55,359 bases of DNA from an uncultured Saprospiraceae bacterium (lineage in GTDB: Bacteria; Bacteroidota; Bacteroidia; Chitinophagales; Saprospiraceae), in NCBI GenBank assembly GCA_938022165.1, contig CALIEI010000020.1, positions 1 to 55,359 of the forward strand. The letters run 5' to 3'. Positions 10,422 through 19,614 of the stretch are shown here, in pieces. The notes beneath the pieces were generated by a model. The model saw only the letters and a program-made list of their open reading frames with translations, did not search any database and was not told where the DNA came from. The stretch's first letter is position 1, and each line of letters begins with the position of its first letter. The position numbers and the translations under genes were made by a program.

Positions 10422-10601
10422 TTATATTTCTTCAACCACGATCAAGTGGTTAACTTTATTTACCATTCCAAGAATCTGTGGTGTTGCTTCGTGCTCCACA
10501 GATTGATTCATTTTCTTTATACCAAGTGCAATCATAGTATCTTTTTGACGCTTCGTACGGTCAATAACAGACTTCACTTGTGTAATTCTTATTTTAGCCA
10601 T
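10422..10601 (-). CDS. rpmD: 50S ribosomal protein L30
   Basis: A 59-residue frame found by translating the rpsE-rplO gap: it begins MAKIRITQVKSVIDRTKRQK and ends NKVNHLIVVEEI. The TLxALGIKKMNQSV-like core (MIALGIKKMNQSVEHE) is the L30 signature. It sits 19 bases after rpsE and 13 before rplO, the standard spc order. Its presence matters because some bacteria have lost L30. Confidence 0.95.
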   Translation of the reverse strand: MAKIRITQVKSVIDRTKRQKDTMIALGIKKMNQSVEHEATPQILGMVNKVNHLIVVEEI

Positions 10602-10620
10602 GATAATTTTCTATAGTAGA

Positions 10621-11139
10621 TTATCCGTTAAATAGTTTATCCATTGAAATTCCTCTTGTTTGAGCAATTTGCATTGGTGATCTAAGTTTACTTAATGCAT
10701 CAATAGTAGCTTTCACTACATTATGAGGATTTGAAGAACCTTGAGACTTAGCAAGTACGTTTTGTACTCCAGCCATCTCTAGTACTGCTCTCATTGCACC
10801 ACCGGCAATAACACCTGTACCCTCAGAAGCAGGCTTGATTAAAACCTTACCAGCTCCGTATTTTCCTTTTTGAGAATGCGGAATAGTTCCTTTATAAACT
10901 GGCACTTTAACCAGATTCTTTTTAGCATCGTCAACTGCCTTTTGGATTGACTCTGAAACATCTCTAGCCTTACCAAGACCATGTCCCACAGTTCCAGCAC
11001 CATCGCCAACTACAACTACTGCAGCAAAACTAAAAGTACGTCCCCCTTTAGTTACTTTCGCAACTCTGTTTAGGTTAACTAACTTTTCTTTTAGCTCTGA
11101 TTCTGACGCTTTAACTCTTTTCTGATTTCTTTTTGCCAT
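10621..11139 (-). CDS. rpsE: 30S ribosomal protein S5
   Basis: Small-subunit body protein involved in decoding fidelity and mRNA entry. It has 172 residues. The double-stranded RNA-binding-like N-terminal domain shows [20 protein letters not shown], with [13 protein letters not shown], and the C-terminal fold has [20 protein letters not shown]. Spacing to rpmD is 19 bases and to rplR 11. Confidence 0.98.
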   Translation of the reverse strand: MAKRNQKRVKASESELKEKLVNLNRVAKVTKGGRTFSFAAVVVVGDGAGTVGHGLGKARDVSESIQKAVDDAKKNLVKVPVYKGTIPHSQKGKYGAGKVLIKPASEGTGVIAGGAMRAVLEMAGVQNVLAKSQGSSNPHNVVKATIDALSKLRSPMQIAQTRGISMDKLFNG

Positions 11140-11150
11140 TGTATTCTATA

Positions 11151-11501
11151 TTAAAATTGTAAACCATTTTCTCTTGCTGCATCTGCTAATGCCTTGATGC
11201 GTCCATGATACAAGTATCCTGATCTATCGAAAATGATTCTATCAATATTATGCTCACTAGCCTTTTGAGCTACGGCTTTACCAACTGCTTTTGCTTGTCC
11301 TATTTTAGAACTTTCGTCTACAGTAACTGTCTTCGATGAAATTTGGAAGAGCGTTATACCTTTTGTGTCATCGATAACTTGACAAGAAATATTCTTGTTA
11401 GATCTGAATACACTAAGTCTCGGAATATTTTCCGTACCTGATATACGCTTTCTAATTCTTTTTTGAATTCTCTTTCTACTATCGCGCTTTGAAAGTTTCA
11501 T
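11151..11501 (-). CDS. rplR: 50S ribosomal protein L18
   Basis: 5S rRNA-binding protein of the central protuberance. It has 116 residues, the usual length. The basic N-terminus ([18 protein letters not shown]) leads into [19 protein letters not shown], and the C-terminus has [20 protein letters not shown], the family's closing motif. Confidence 0.98.
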   Translation of the reverse strand: MKLSKRDSRKRIQKRIRKRISGTENIPRLSVFRSNKNISCQVIDDTKGITLFQISSKTVTVDESSKIGQAKAVGKAVAQKASEHNIDRIIFDRSGYLYHGRIKALADAARENGLQF

Positions 11502-11528
11502 TTTATAAATAGTTATTAAGCCTAAAAA

Positions 11529-12080
11529 TTACCCAGCAGTCTTACCTTGCTTTCTTCTAATCTCTTCACCAGCAAATCTAATACCTTTACCTTTGTATGG
11601 TTCAGGTGCTCTAAATTCTCTGATTTTTGCAGCAATTTGTCCGATCAATTGTTTGTCAGCACTTTCAAGCATCACTTTTGGTGGTTGCCCTTTCTCCATG
11701 CTAGTAGTCAATTTAACCTCGTCTGCAACATAAAAATATATTGGGTGAGAATACCCTAATGTCAACTCTAAAAGCTGACCACTATTATTTGCTCTATATC
11801 CAACACCATGAAGCTCCATAGTCTTACTATATCCGTCAGATACGCCAATAACCATATTATTGATTAATGATCTATAAAGTCCGTGAACAGAACGGTGTCT
11901 CTTCTGGTCAGTTGGTCTTTTTATTTCAAGAGTACCATCTGCTATAGAAACCTCAAGATCTTGATCAACTTGTTGCATCAGTTCTCCTTTAGGACCCTTG
12001 ACAGTCACCATATTACCTTTAGTTACATCGATGGTAACTCCGCTTGGAATACTTATTGGTGCCTTACCTATTCTAGACAT
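11529..12080 (-). CDS. rplF: 50S ribosomal protein L6
   Basis: Large-subunit protein near the sarcin-ricin loop, contacting elongation factors. It has 183 residues in two repeated L6 domains: MSRIGKAPISIPSGVTI at the start, and the C-terminal signature with PEPYKGKGIRFAGEEIRRKQG. Neighbours are 27 and 26 bases away. Confidence 0.98.
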   Translation of the reverse strand: MSRIGKAPISIPSGVTIDVTKGNMVTVKGPKGELMQQVDQDLEVSIADGTLEIKRPTDQKRHRSVHGLYRSLINNMVIGVSDGYSKTMELHGVGYRANNSGQLLELTLGYSHPIYFYVADEVKLTTSMEKGQPPKVMLESADKQLIGQIAAKIREFRAPEPYKGKGIRFAGEEIRRKQGKTAG

Positions 12081-12106
12081 CTCTTAAATTTTTTCTATTC
12101 AATTTA

Positions 12107-12511
12107 TTAATAAACGTAGCAAACTAATTCCCCTCCTACATTCTCCTTCTTGGCTTGCTTATCTGTCATCACACCTTTATTGGTTGAAACGATAGTTAAG
12201 CCCAGGCCATTGATTACCATAGGGATTTCATCTACTTTAGCATACTTTCTCAAACCAGGAGTACTATATCTACCCAATTTTGTGATAGCCGGTACTTTTG
12301 TATTTTGATTATACTTCAGTGCTATTTTGATTAGACCCTGCTTTCCAGCGTCATCATCAAACATATACTTCAATATATATCCCTGATCATATAAAATCTC
12401 AGTGATACTTTTTTTCATATTAGAAGCAGGAATCTCAACTATCTTATGCCCAGCTTGCTGCGCATTTCTTATTCTAGTCAGATAATCTGCAATTGGATCT
12501 GTTACCGCCAT
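12107..12511 (-). CDS. rpsH: 30S ribosomal protein S8
   Basis: Primary 16S rRNA-binding protein of the central domain; in E. coli it also represses the spc operon at the rplE mRNA, which cannot be judged here. It has 134 residues: DPIADYLTRIRNAQQAGH at the N-terminus and GLGLTIVSTNKGVMTDKQAK followed by GGELVCYVY at the C-terminus. Confidence 0.98.
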   Translation of the reverse strand: MAVTDPIADYLTRIRNAQQAGHKIVEIPASNMKKSITEILYDQGYILKYMFDDDAGKQGLIKIALKYNQNTKVPAITKLGRYSTPGLRKYAKVDEIPMVINGLGLTIVSTNKGVMTDKQAKKENVGGELVCYVY

Positions 12512-12541
12512 TTTCTAATTGTTATATTCGTTTTTATATAA

Positions 12542-12811
12542 TTACCAGCTAGCCTTAGTGATGCCAGGTATTTTACCTTCTAATGCCATCTTTCTAAAAA
12601 CTACTCTACAAATTCCAAAATCTCTCATATACCCTTTAGGTCTTCCTGTAAGTTTACATCTATTATGTAATCTCTTCTTAGACGAGTTTCTTGGTAATTT
12701 ATCCAAAGCATCCCAGTCACCTTCTGCCTTCAACTTCTTTCTTAAGTCGGCATACTTAGCAACCATCTTCTCTCTTTTTCTTTCTCTTGCGATTAAAGAT
12801 TTTCTAGCCAT
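12542..12811 (-). CDS. rpsN: 30S ribosomal protein S14, long zinc-free form
   Basis: Head protein of the small subunit. It has 89 residues, the length of the long (E. coli-like) type. The CxxC pairs of the short zinc-binding S14 are absent; only isolated cysteines remain in [20 protein letters not shown]. The C-terminus [11 protein letters not shown] is characteristic. It lies 6 bases before rplE in the spc order. Confidence 0.97.
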   Translation of the reverse strand: MARKSLIARERKREKMVAKYADLRKKLKAEGDWDALDKLPRNSSKKRLHNRCKLTGRPKGYMRDFGICRVVFRKMALEGKIPGITKASW

Positions 12812-12817
12812 TTCGAA

Positions 12818-13375
12818 TTAATTTCTTTGATTTTTAAATGGAAGTCCTAACTCTTTTAAAAGAGCAAGTGCTTCAGCATCAGTCTTCGCAGTTGTCACGA
12901 AGTTTATATCCATTCCAGTAATCTTATTTATCTTATCAAGATCAATTTCTGGGAAAATTATTTGTTCAGTAATGCCCATTGAGTAGTTACCTCTACCATC
13001 AAAGCTCTTATCGTTGATTCCTCTAAAATCTCTTACACGAGGAAGCGCAACAGTTATTAGCCTATCCAAGAATTCGTACATTCTCTCATCACGCAATGTT
13101 ACTCTAGCTCCGATAGTCATTCCTTCTCTAAGTTTGAAGTTAGAAACCGACTTTCTTGCTTTAGTAGGAACTGCTTTTTGTCCAGCAATTAAAGAAATCT
13201 CTTCCAATGCTATATCAGCAAGCTTCTTGTCTTGCGTAGCTTGGCCTACCCCTTGGTTGATACTTATCTTTACCAACTTAGGAATCTGCATTGATGAGCC
13301 GTACTTAAACTGCTCCATCAATTTATCCTTGATTTCTTCTTTATATTTCTTCTTAAGTCTTGGTACGTAGCTCAT
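12818..13375 (-). CDS. rplE: 50S ribosomal protein L5
   Basis: 5S rRNA-binding protein that also touches P-site tRNA. It has 185 residues. Motifs are [51 protein letters not shown] and the closing [20 protein letters not shown]. Its ATG overlaps the rplX stop by one base (TAATG), which implies translational coupling. Confidence 0.98.
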   Translation of the reverse strand: MSYVPRLKKKYKEEIKDKLMEQFKYGSSMQIPKLVKISINQGVGQATQDKKLADIALEEISLIAGQKAVPTKARKSVSNFKLREGMTIGARVTLRDERMYEFLDRLITVALPRVRDFRGINDKSFDGRGNYSMGITEQIIFPEIDLDKINKITGMDINFVTTAKTDAEALALLKELGLPFKNQRN

Positions 13376-13716
13376 TACTTAATAATTTCTCCTGATTTTT
13401 TTGAATATCTTACCAGCCTACCATCTTCAATTCTTCTTCCAATTTTAGTTGTTTCACCTGTTGCAGGATCGATCAACATTAAATTTGAAATATCTATTGG
13501 AGCTGCTTTGTCTATGATACCACCAGCATTTTCTGCGGTAGCTTTTGTGTGCTTCTTTCTATTATTTACACCATCAACAATTGCTCTATTCTTAGAAGGT
13601 AAAATCTCAAGAACTTCACCTGTCTGACCTTTATTTGATCCAGCGATAACTTTCACTTGATCACCTTTTTTGATCTTTATCTTATGTTTGTGGTTCAACA
13701 CTTTCTTATAAGGCAT
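13375..13716 (-). CDS. rplX: 50S ribosomal protein L24
   Basis: Assembly-initiating 23S rRNA-binding protein at the tunnel exit. It has 113 residues. The KOW motif is at the N-terminus ([20 protein letters not shown]), with the usual [10 protein letters not shown] and [12 protein letters not shown] segments. Its stop codon shares a base with the rplE start. Confidence 0.97.
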   Translation of the reverse strand: MPYKKVLNHKHKIKIKKGDQVKVIAGSNKGQTGEVLEILPSKNRAIVDGVNNRKKHTKATAENAGGIIDKAAPIDISNLMLIDPATGETTKIGRRIEDGRLVRYSKKSGEIIK

Positions 13717-13728
13717 AATATCTATTAT

Positions 13729-14094
13729 TTAAAGTACCTCAGGGGCAAGTGAAACAATTCTCATATAATCTTTGTCTCTAAGCTCTCTAGCTACAGGTCC
13801 AAAAATACGTGTACCACGAGGTTCTTCTGAGTCATTCAATAATACAACAGCATTGTCGTCAAATCTGATGTATGTACCGTCTTTTCTTCTTACTTCTTTC
13901 TTAGTGCGCACAATTACTGCTTTTGAAACAGTTCCTTTCTTTACACCACCTGGAGAAGCATCTTTTACAGATACAACAATTACATCTCCTACTGAAGCAT
14001 ATCTTCTTTTAGATCCACCGAGTACTCTAATACATAGTACTTCCTTGGCACCGCTATTATCAGCTACTTTTAATCTACTTTCTTGCTGTATCAT
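13729..14094 (-). CDS. rplN: 50S ribosomal protein L14
   Basis: Large-subunit interface protein and target of the silencing factor RsfS. It has 121 residues, the canonical length. It starts [20 protein letters not shown] and contains [18 protein letters not shown] and [20 protein letters not shown]. It lies 12 bases before rplX. Confidence 0.98.
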   Translation of the reverse strand: MIQQESRLKVADNSGAKEVLCIRVLGGSKRRYASVGDVIVVSVKDASPGGVKKGTVSKAVIVRTKKEVRRKDGTYIRFDDNAVVLLNDSEEPRGTRIFGPVARELRDKDYMRIVSLAPEVL

Positions 14095-14130
14095 TTTGAC
14101 TTAAATTTTGAGGCAAAAAGCCTTCAATAA

Positions 14131-14388
14131 TTATTTTGCTTTTTCTAGTATTTCAACCAAACGCCATCTCTTTCTCTTACTCAAAGGTCTTGATTCAGTA
14201 ATCTTTACTGTATCTCCAACTTGGCATTCATTTGTTTCATCATGAGCCATGAACTTCTTAGACCTCTTTACAAATTTTCCGTAAATAGGGTGACGGAGTC
14301 TTCTCACTACATTAATGGTAATACTTTTTTCCATAGATGTGCTCGTTACTACACCTACTACTACCTTTTTATTTGTCGTTCCAGCCAT
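14131..14388 (-). CDS. rpsQ: 30S ribosomal protein S17
   Basis: Small OB-fold 16S rRNA-binding protein. It has 85 residues. Motifs are [38 protein letters not shown] and [20 protein letters not shown]. Confidence 0.98.
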   Translation of the reverse strand: MAGTTNKKVVVGVVTSTSMEKSITINVVRRLRHPIYGKFVKRSKKFMAHDETNECQVGDTVKITESRPLSKRKRWRLVEILEKAK

Positions 14389-14408
14389 AATTAAATACTG
14401 TTAAAATA

Positions 14409-14663
14409 TTAACGTCTTCTTTCTCTAATTTTTGCTCTATTAGCAATCTCTTCAGCAGACATTGCCTCTATCTCTCTTCTTCTTATCTCTGTCTTCAACC
14501 TTGCTATATCTTTTCTAGCTTCAGTAAGTACAAGTGGATTATCCAAACCACTTACTGCATGGTCAAATTTAAGCTTCCCATACTGTTCTTCAGTAGCTTT
14601 TAGTTCAGCTTGTAAGTCATCCGCAGAAAACCCTTTTAATTCTTGAAATTTGCTTGAAGCCAT
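14409..14663 (-). CDS. rpmC: 50S ribosomal protein L29
   Basis: Small helical-hairpin protein next to the tunnel exit. It has 84 residues, longer than the 60-70 of many bacteria because of an extra basic C-terminal end (about EIEAMSAEEIANRAKIRERR). The core KFQELKGFSADDLQAELKA and ARKDIARLKTEIRRRE identify the family. It lies between rplP and rpsQ. Confidence 0.95.
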   Translation of the reverse strand: MASSKFQELKGFSADDLQAELKATEEQYGKLKFDHAVSGLDNPLVLTEARKDIARLKTEIRRREIEAMSAEEIANRAKIRERRR

Positions 14664-14700
14664 GATCTATCTTATTAAATATATTTTTTATTCTATTCTA

Positions 14701-15120
14701 TTATCCTACGAAATCTCTACGCACAACCATCTTAGTCAAAATCGGTAGCTTTTGAGCCGCAAGTCTAAGTGCTTCTCTCGCTGTTTCTATTGGTACACCA
14801 TCCATTTCGAACATAATTCTTCCTGGCTTGATTGGTGCTACATAATGATCTAAGGCCCCTTTACCCTTACCCATTCTTACCTCTGCTGGCTTAGAAGTCA
14901 TCGGTTTATCTGGAAATACTCGAATCCAAACCTTTCCCTCTCTCTTCATATATCTGGTCATCGCAATACGAGCCGCCTCTATCTGTCTACTTGTCAATCT
15001 ACCTCTTTCTAGTGCTTTAAGACCAAATGAACCGAAATCTACGGTACTTCCTCGGTATGCAAGCCCCTTATTACGGCCTTTATGCGTCTTTCTGTATTTC
15101 GTTCTTTTCGGTTGTAACAT
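14701..15120 (-). CDS. rplP: 50S ribosomal protein L16
   Basis: Large-subunit protein that helps position A-site tRNA. It has 139 residues: [19 protein letters not shown] at the start, [20 protein letters not shown], and the [20 protein letters not shown] loop. It follows an unusually wide (78-base) gap after rpsC, which contains a promoter-like box. Confidence 0.98.
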   Translation of the reverse strand: MLQPKRTKYRKTHKGRNKGLAYRGSTVDFGSFGLKALERGRLTSRQIEAARIAMTRYMKREGKVWIRVFPDKPMTSKPAEVRMGKGKGALDHYVAPIKPGRIMFEMDGVPIETAREALRLAAQKLPILTKMVVRRDFVG

Positions 15121-15170
15121 TGTTATTTCTATTTATTAAGTCCAAAAAAACACCTTTTTCAAAAGTTTGG

Positions 15171-15178
15171 CAAAGGTA
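15171..15178 (-). promoter_or_regulatory. Internal -7 box TACCTTTG upstream of rplP
   Basis: Minus-strand TACCTTTG fits TAnnTTTG in the 78-base rpsC-rplP gap, one of the widest in the cluster. It could give internal transcription of rplP and the spc genes. No TTG lies at the ideal distance upstream. Confidence 0.4.
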
Positions 15179-15198
15179 CAGCTTTTTCAAGTGATAAT

Positions 15199-15954
15199 CT
15201 AATTCCTATTATTTCTTCTATTTCCACCACCTCTACGATCGCCTCTTCCACCGCCTCTACGGTCACCTCTTCCACCGCCTCTTCTATCTTTCTTAGCATC
15301 TACTCCTACATTTGGAGAAAGGTCTCTCTTACCAAGTACTTCACCATTACAGATCCAAGTTTTGATACCAATTTTACCATATACAGTAAGTGCTTCTACT
15401 AAAGCATAATCAATGTCTGCTCTGAAAGTATGTAAAGGAGTTCTTCCTTGCTTATACTCTTCAGAACGAGCCATTTCAGCTCCATTCAATCTACCACTAA
15501 TTCTAACCTTGATACCTTCTGCTCCTCCTCGAATAGTAGACTGAATCGCCATCTTGATCGCTCTACGGTAATTCATTCTTGATTCGATTTGCTTAGCAAT
15601 TTGCTCTCCTACAATATAAGCATCAAGCTCAGGCTTTCTTATTTCTACGATGTTGATTTGGATATCAGATCCAGTCAACTTTTTAAGCTCTTCTTTTATT
15701 CTATCTACTTCAGAACCACCTTTCCCGATAATGATACCTGGTCTAGATGTATTGATAGTAACGGTAATTCTCTTTAGCGTACGCTCAATAATTATTTTAG
15801 AAACACCTCCTTTGCTTACACGTGCACGAAGGTATTTTCTGATACGCTCATCCTCAACAACTTTGTCACCGAAATTGTTACCACCGAACCAATTGGATTG
15901 CCATCCCTTAATGATTCCTAATCTATTACCTATTGGATTTGTCTTTTGACCCAT
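15199..15954 (-). CDS. rpsC: 30S ribosomal protein S3 with RGG-type C-terminal repeats
   Basis: Small-subunit protein at the mRNA entry channel with helicase-like activity. It has 251 residues. The N-terminal part ([20 protein letters not shown]), the KH domain ([20 protein letters not shown]) and the C-terminal S3 domain ([18 protein letters not shown], with [14 protein letters not shown]) are all normal. The last 30 residues are unusual: a run of RRGGGRGD units ending NRRNNRN, encoded by 24-bp tandem repeats. The tail looks like an RNA-binding RGG box. Confidence 0.97.
   Translation of the reverse strand: MGQKTNPIGNRLGIIKGWQSNWFGGNNFGDKVVEDERIRKYLRARVSKGGVSKIIIERTLKRITVTINTSRPGIIIGKGGSEVDRIKEELKKLTGSDIQINIVEIRKPELDAYIVGEQIAKQIESRMNYRRAIKMAIQSTIRGGAEGIKVRISGRLNGAEMARSEEYKQGRTPLHTFRADIDYALVEALTVYGKIGIKTWICNGEVLGKRDLSPNVGVDAKKDRRGGGRGDRRGGGRGDRRGGGNRRNNRN
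15224..15288 (-). repeat. 24-bp tandem repeat inside rpsC
   Basis: Two full 24-base units (15224-15247 and 15248-15271) and a partial third encode the RRGGGRGD repeats at the S3 C-terminus. The units differ by a few mostly silent changes, so the repeat is likely a slippage product kept in frame. Confidence 0.8.
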
Positions 15955-15964
15955 TTTCTAGATT

Positions 15965-16357
15965 TTATTCTTCTTCTGAAGTTGTATTATCAGCCGAATC
16001 CATATCGGTTGGCTTTCTATTTTCAACAATTATTGTAATATGATTTGTACGCTTTCTAATTCTGTGTGCTCTACCGTGCGGAGCAGGTCTGAATCTCTTA
16101 AGCATATATCCTTTATCAACTAAAGCAGTCTTTACAAACAAGTCATGGTCATCTGCACTTACACTCATACCATTCTTGAATTCCCAGTTAGCAATAGCAG
16201 AAACCAAAACTTTCTCTGCCCAAGAGGATGCCTCCTTATTGGTAAACCTAAGAATATCTAAAGCCTCATTTATGCCTTTGCCTCTGATGTTTTGTACTAC
16301 CAATCTCATCTTTCTTTCAGACATTGGGCAGTTCTTCAATTTAGCTAATGCTTCCAT
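15965..16357 (-). CDS. rplV: 50S ribosomal protein L22
   Basis: Large-subunit protein whose loop lines the nascent peptide tunnel. It has 130 residues. Core motifs are LKNCPMSERKMRLVVQNIRG, the hairpin loop, and FRPAPHGRAHRIRKRTNHIT. The C-terminus ends in an acidic Asp/Ser/Glu tail (DSADNTTSEEE) beyond the family core. Confidence 0.97.
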   Translation of the reverse strand: MEALAKLKNCPMSERKMRLVVQNIRGKGINEALDILRFTNKEASSWAEKVLVSAIANWEFKNGMSVSADDHDLFVKTALVDKGYMLKRFRPAPHGRAHRIRKRTNHITIIVENRKPTDMDSADNTTSEEE

Positions 16358-16384
16358 TTTATAATTATTTAGAAATACTAAATT

Positions 16385-16651
16385 CTACTTTCTATTACCA
16401 GCGTGACCTTTATAGGTTCTGGTTGGAGAAAATTCTCCTAATTTATGTCCTACCATATTCTCCGTAACAAATACTGGAACAAAGGTTTTTCCGTTATGTA
16501 CCGCAATGGTCTCACCTACCATATCTGGTATAATCATAGAAGCTCTTGACCAAGTCTTGATTACCGTCTTCTTCTTTGAATCTTTCGCTTTAAAAACTTT
16601 CGTCAAAAGTTTGTGAAATACGTAAGGTCCTTTTTTTACAGATCTTGCCAT
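16385..16651 (-). CDS. rpsS: 30S ribosomal protein S19
   Basis: Head protein that pairs with S13. It has 88 residues. Motifs: [36 protein letters not shown] and [19 protein letters not shown]. Confidence 0.98.
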   Translation of the reverse strand: MARSVKKGPYVFHKLLTKVFKAKDSKKKTVIKTWSRASMIIPDMVGETIAVHNGKTFVPVFVTENMVGHKLGEFSPTRTYKGHAGNRK

Positions 16652-16661
16652 TACTTATTGT

Positions 16662-17498
16662 TTATTTCTTACTTTTTGATTTACGCTTAGAGATAATCAT
16701 CTTATCAGAATACTTTCTAAGCTTTCTTGTTTTCTGACCTTTAGCCATAATACCAGTTCTTGATCTTGGGTGTCCACCTGAAGCTTTCCCCTCACCACCA
16801 CCCATCGGGTGATCTACTGGATTCATCGCTACCCCTCTTGTATGAGGACGCTTTCCTAACCATCTCTTTCTACCCGCTTTACCTAAAACCTGTAGTTGGT
16901 GATCTGGATTAGATGCACTACCAATAGTAGCTTTGCATGTAAGCAATACTCTTCTTACCTCACCGGAAGGTAGACGCACACTTGCATACTTTCCTTCTCT
17001 ACCCATCAAAGTACCGTATGTACCGGCGCTTCTTGCCAAAGCTGCACCTTTACCAGGCTTTAACTCGATAGCATGAATGACAGAACCTAATGGAATGTCA
17101 CTTAAGTATAATGAGTTACCAACATTTGGTTGAGCTCCTCTACCTGATTCAATAGTATCTCCTACCTTCAAACCATCTGGAGCAATGATATATCTCTTTT
17201 CGCCATCTTCAAACTGAGTAAGCGCAATAAAAGCAGATCTGTTTGGATCATACTCAATAGTCTTTACCTCAGCCTTCATGCCCTCTCTATCTCTCTTGAA
17301 GTCGATAATTCTATATCTTCTTTTGTGTCCACCACCGATATAACGCTGAGTCATACGTCCAGTGGCATTACGACCACCTGATCTTTTCATTGGCGCCAAC
17401 AAGCTTTTTTCAGGCTTAGATGTCGTCAAAACAGAATAGTCATTCCCTACTCTAAAACGAGTACCTGGAGTTATTGGACTGTACTTTTTAACTGGCAT
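16662..17498 (-). CDS. rplB: 50S ribosomal protein L2
   Basis: Primary 23S rRNA-binding protein needed for subunit joining and near the peptidyl-transferase centre. It has 278 residues. The C-terminal region has the conserved [20 protein letters not shown], including the functionally important His. The N-terminal OB-like region shows [20 protein letters not shown]. Confidence 0.98.
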   Translation of the reverse strand: MPVKKYSPITPGTRFRVGNDYSVLTTSKPEKSLLAPMKRSGGRNATGRMTQRYIGGGHKRRYRIIDFKRDREGMKAEVKTIEYDPNRSAFIALTQFEDGEKRYIIAPDGLKVGDTIESGRGAQPNVGNSLYLSDIPLGSVIHAIELKPGKGAALARSAGTYGTLMGREGKYASVRLPSGEVRRVLLTCKATIGSASNPDHQLQVLGKAGRKRWLGKRPHTRGVAMNPVDHPMGGGEGKASGGHPRSRTGIMAKGQKTRKLRKYSDKMIISKRKSKSKK

Positions 17499-17528
17499 AT
17501 CTTTTAAATCTTTTCTATCGTATTCAAA

Positions 17529-17825
17529 TTACATTTCGCCGTATAGATCAAGTGTCTCCCCTTCAGCAAGCTTTACAATTGCTTTCTTAAAAGAAGAACT
17601 TCTACCTCTTACTACACCTGACTTAGTATTTCTAGTCTTAGACTTGCCAGGCATAACAGCTGTATTCACGCTCACTACGCTTACATTGTAAGCTTTCTCG
17701 ATAGCGTTTTTAATCTCAATTTTATTAGCACGACGATGTACTACAAAGCAAGCCTTGTTCTCCTTTTCGGAGATCATTTCAGATTTTTCTGTAATTAAAG
17801 GCTTTATTAATATTGTCTTTTTCAT
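17529..17825 (-). CDS. rplW: 50S ribosomal protein L23
   Basis: Tunnel-exit protein that docks SRP and trigger factor. It has 98 residues. Motifs: IKPLITEKSEMISEKENKAC, RANKIEIKNAIEKAYNVSVV and VNTAVMPGKSKT. The spacing to rplD is 10 bases. Confidence 0.97.
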   Translation of the reverse strand: MKKTILIKPLITEKSEMISEKENKACFVVHRRANKIEIKNAIEKAYNVSVVSVNTAVMPGKSKTRNTKSGVVRGRSSSFKKAIVKLAEGETLDLYGEM

Positions 17826-17835
17826 AATTCTATGA

Positions 17836-18462
17836 TTAAGCTAGCATTGTTTTCAATTTCTCAACTGCTCCTTCACTTAAGATCAATGTATTTGCATGCA
17901 TGATTTCATAAGTACTCAAACTATTGCTACTTGTCACTGCAGTATTCTGAATATTACGTGAAGACAAGTAAACTTGCTTGTCCGTCTCTCCAGTTACCAA
18001 TAATGTCTTTTTGCTACTGAGGTCAAGGCTATTTAAGATGCTTGCAAACTCTTTTGTCTTAGGCGCATCAAAAGTAAAATCTTCAATAACCATAAGATTT
18101 CCTTTTCCAGCTTTAACTGAAATAGCAGATTTTCTAGCTAAGGATTTCACCTTCTTATTAAGCTTAGTAGAATAATTTCTTGGTCTTGGACCAAAGATTC
18201 TACCTCCACCTCTAAAAATAGGAGACTTAATATCACCTGCTCTAGCTGTACCAGTACCTTTCTGCTTCTTGATCTTTTTTCTAGAACCCGTTACCTCTCC
18301 TCTTTCTTTAGCCTTATGCGTTCCTTGTCTACGATTAGCCAAGTGCTGCTTTACATCTAAGTAAATTGCATGCTCGTTCGCTTCAACAGCAAAAATTTCA
18401 TCCGGTAAATCTACAGACCTACCAGTTTTATTACCTTTTATATCTACTACATCAATCTTCAT
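17836..18462 (-). CDS. rplD: 50S ribosomal protein L4
   Basis: Large-subunit protein whose loop reaches into the tunnel; in E. coli it attenuates its own S10 operon, not shown here. It has 208 residues. The extended loop has KKQKGTGTARAGDIKSPIFR and GGRIFGPRPRNYSTKLNKK. The C-terminal fold includes ILNSLDLSSKKTLLVTGE. Confidence 0.98.
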   Translation of the reverse strand: MKIDVVDIKGNKTGRSVDLPDEIFAVEANEHAIYLDVKQHLANRRQGTHKAKERGEVTGSRKKIKKQKGTGTARAGDIKSPIFRGGGRIFGPRPRNYSTKLNKKVKSLARKSAISVKAGKGNLMVIEDFTFDAPKTKEFASILNSLDLSSKKTLLVTGETDKQVYLSSRNIQNTAVTSSNSLSTYEIMHANTLILSEGAVEKLKTMLA

Positions 18463-18468
18463 AATTGA

Positions 18469-19128
18469 CTATTTTTCAATTCTTACAAAAGCTCCTTTAT
18501 GACCAGGTAAAGCACCTTTGATCAATATGAGATTTTTATCAGGAAATATTTTTACAACTTCCAAATTTTGGATCTTCGCTTTAACGTTACCCATACGGCC
18601 ACCCATTCTCATTCCTTTGAATACTTTCGCTGGATAAGATGCAGCACCAATAGAACCCGGAGCTCTTTGACGATTATGCTGACCGTGAGTCGCATCGTTC
18701 ACCCCTTTAAAGTTGTATCTCTTCACTACCCCTTGGAAACCTTTTCCTTTAGTAGATCCGCTAACACTAACCTTATCTCCCTCAGCAAATACTTCGCTAA
18801 CAGTCAAGAGATCACCAAGTCCTTTAGGACCTACTTCACCTCCTTCTTCAGGGCTGATTAATGCATCAACATTAAAGTCTCTAAATTCACTAAGCTTACG
18901 TTTTGGCGCTGTGCCTGCTTTTTCAAAATGCTTAACCATTGATTTTGAAGTGTTCTTTGCTTTCGCATCACCAAAACCAATTTGCAGAGCATTATAACCA
19001 TCGGTTTCAGTAGTCTTCACCTGTGTAATAACACAAGGTCCAACTTCTACAACGGTGCATGCAACGTTTTTTCCAGCTTTATTGAAAATGCTGGTCATAC
19101 CAATTTTTTGTCCTATTAATCCATTCAC
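18469..19128 (-). CDS. rplC: 50S ribosomal protein L3
   Basis: Primary 23S rRNA-binding protein whose finger reaches the peptidyl-transferase centre. It has 219 residues. It begins [20 protein letters not shown] and carries [15 protein letters not shown] and [20 protein letters not shown]. It lies 90 bases after rpsJ, a wide gap without a recognised promoter box. Confidence 0.98.
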   Translation of the reverse strand: MNGLIGQKIGMTSIFNKAGKNVACTVVEVGPCVITQVKTTETDGYNALQIGFGDAKAKNTSKSMVKHFEKAGTAPKRKLSEFRDFNVDALISPEEGGEVGPKGLGDLLTVSEVFAEGDKVSVSGSTKGKGFQGVVKRYNFKGVNDATHGQHNRQRAPGSIGAASYPAKVFKGMRMGGRMGNVKAKIQNLEVVKIFPDKNLILIKGALPGHKGAFVRIEK

Positions 19129-19218
19129 AATGAATCAAGTTTTATATAGCATACCACAAAATCGTGGTTACTCTGTTTCAAAAAATAATACTAAGATATA
19201 CTACAGTAAAAGGTAGGC

Positions 19219-19527
19219 TTAGGTAAGTTTGACTTGAATGTCAACTCCACTAGGCAGTTCCAATTTAGATAGCGCATCTACAGTTTTCTGAGTAGGGGTA
19301 TAGATCTCTATAAGTCTTTTATGCGTGCGCAACTGAAACTGTTCTCTTGACTTTTTATTTACGTGTGGTGAACGCAAAACAGTGAAGATTTTTTTCTCAG
19401 TGGGCAGCGGAATGGGTCCTGTAATTACAGCACCACTAGTTCGTACAGTTTTAACAATCTTTTCAGTAGACTTATCTACTAAATTGTGATCGTACGAACG
19501 TAGTTTGATTCTTATTTTCTGATTCAT
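19219..19527 (-). CDS. rpsJ: 30S ribosomal protein S10
   Basis: Head protein of the small subunit; also the NusE partner of NusB in antitermination. It has 102 residues. Motifs: [40 protein letters not shown] and [17 protein letters not shown]. First gene of the S10 unit, 87 bases downstream of fusA; the gap holds a perfect hairpin with a strong promoter. Confidence 0.98.
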   Translation of the reverse strand: MNQKIRIKLRSYDHNLVDKSTEKIVKTVRTSGAVITGPIPLPTEKKIFTVLRSPHVNKKSREQFQLRTHKRLIEIYTPTQKTVDALSKLELPSGVDIQVKLT

Positions 19528-19557
19528 ATCCCTGATATAATTACCAATTAATTTCTA

Positions 19558-19590
19558 ATTGGGCTGCAAAGATACACTTTGCAGCCCAAT
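19558..19590 (-). terminator. Perfect 14-bp hairpin between fusA and rpsJ
   Basis: Arms at 19558-19571 and 19577-19590 (GGGCTGCAAAG against CTTTGCAGCCC with A/T ends) match perfectly around a 5-base loop. On the minus strand it begins 25 bases after the fusA stop and is followed by TAGAAATTAATT, not a clean T-run. It may end or weaken the str transcript. It also contains the -7 box for rpsJ. Confidence 0.6.
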
Positions 19591-19597
19591 AGTCAAA
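19567..19597 (-). promoter_or_regulatory. Promoter of the S10 operon (TTTG-N19-TATCTTTG)
   Basis: Minus-strand TTTG (complement of 19594-19597) and TATCTTTG (19567-19574) are separated by 19 bases, a full match to the Bacteroidota -33/-7 promoter. It lies 40 bases before the rpsJ ATG. The -7 box is inside the hairpin at 19558-19590. Confidence 0.75.
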
Positions 19598-19614
19598 GGT
19601 TATTTTATTTAATT

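Noticed and set aside
19528-19614. Missing tuf gene between fusA and rpsJ
   Set aside because: The gap is only 87 bases. In many Bacteroidota tuf sits elsewhere, so this is not a deletion.
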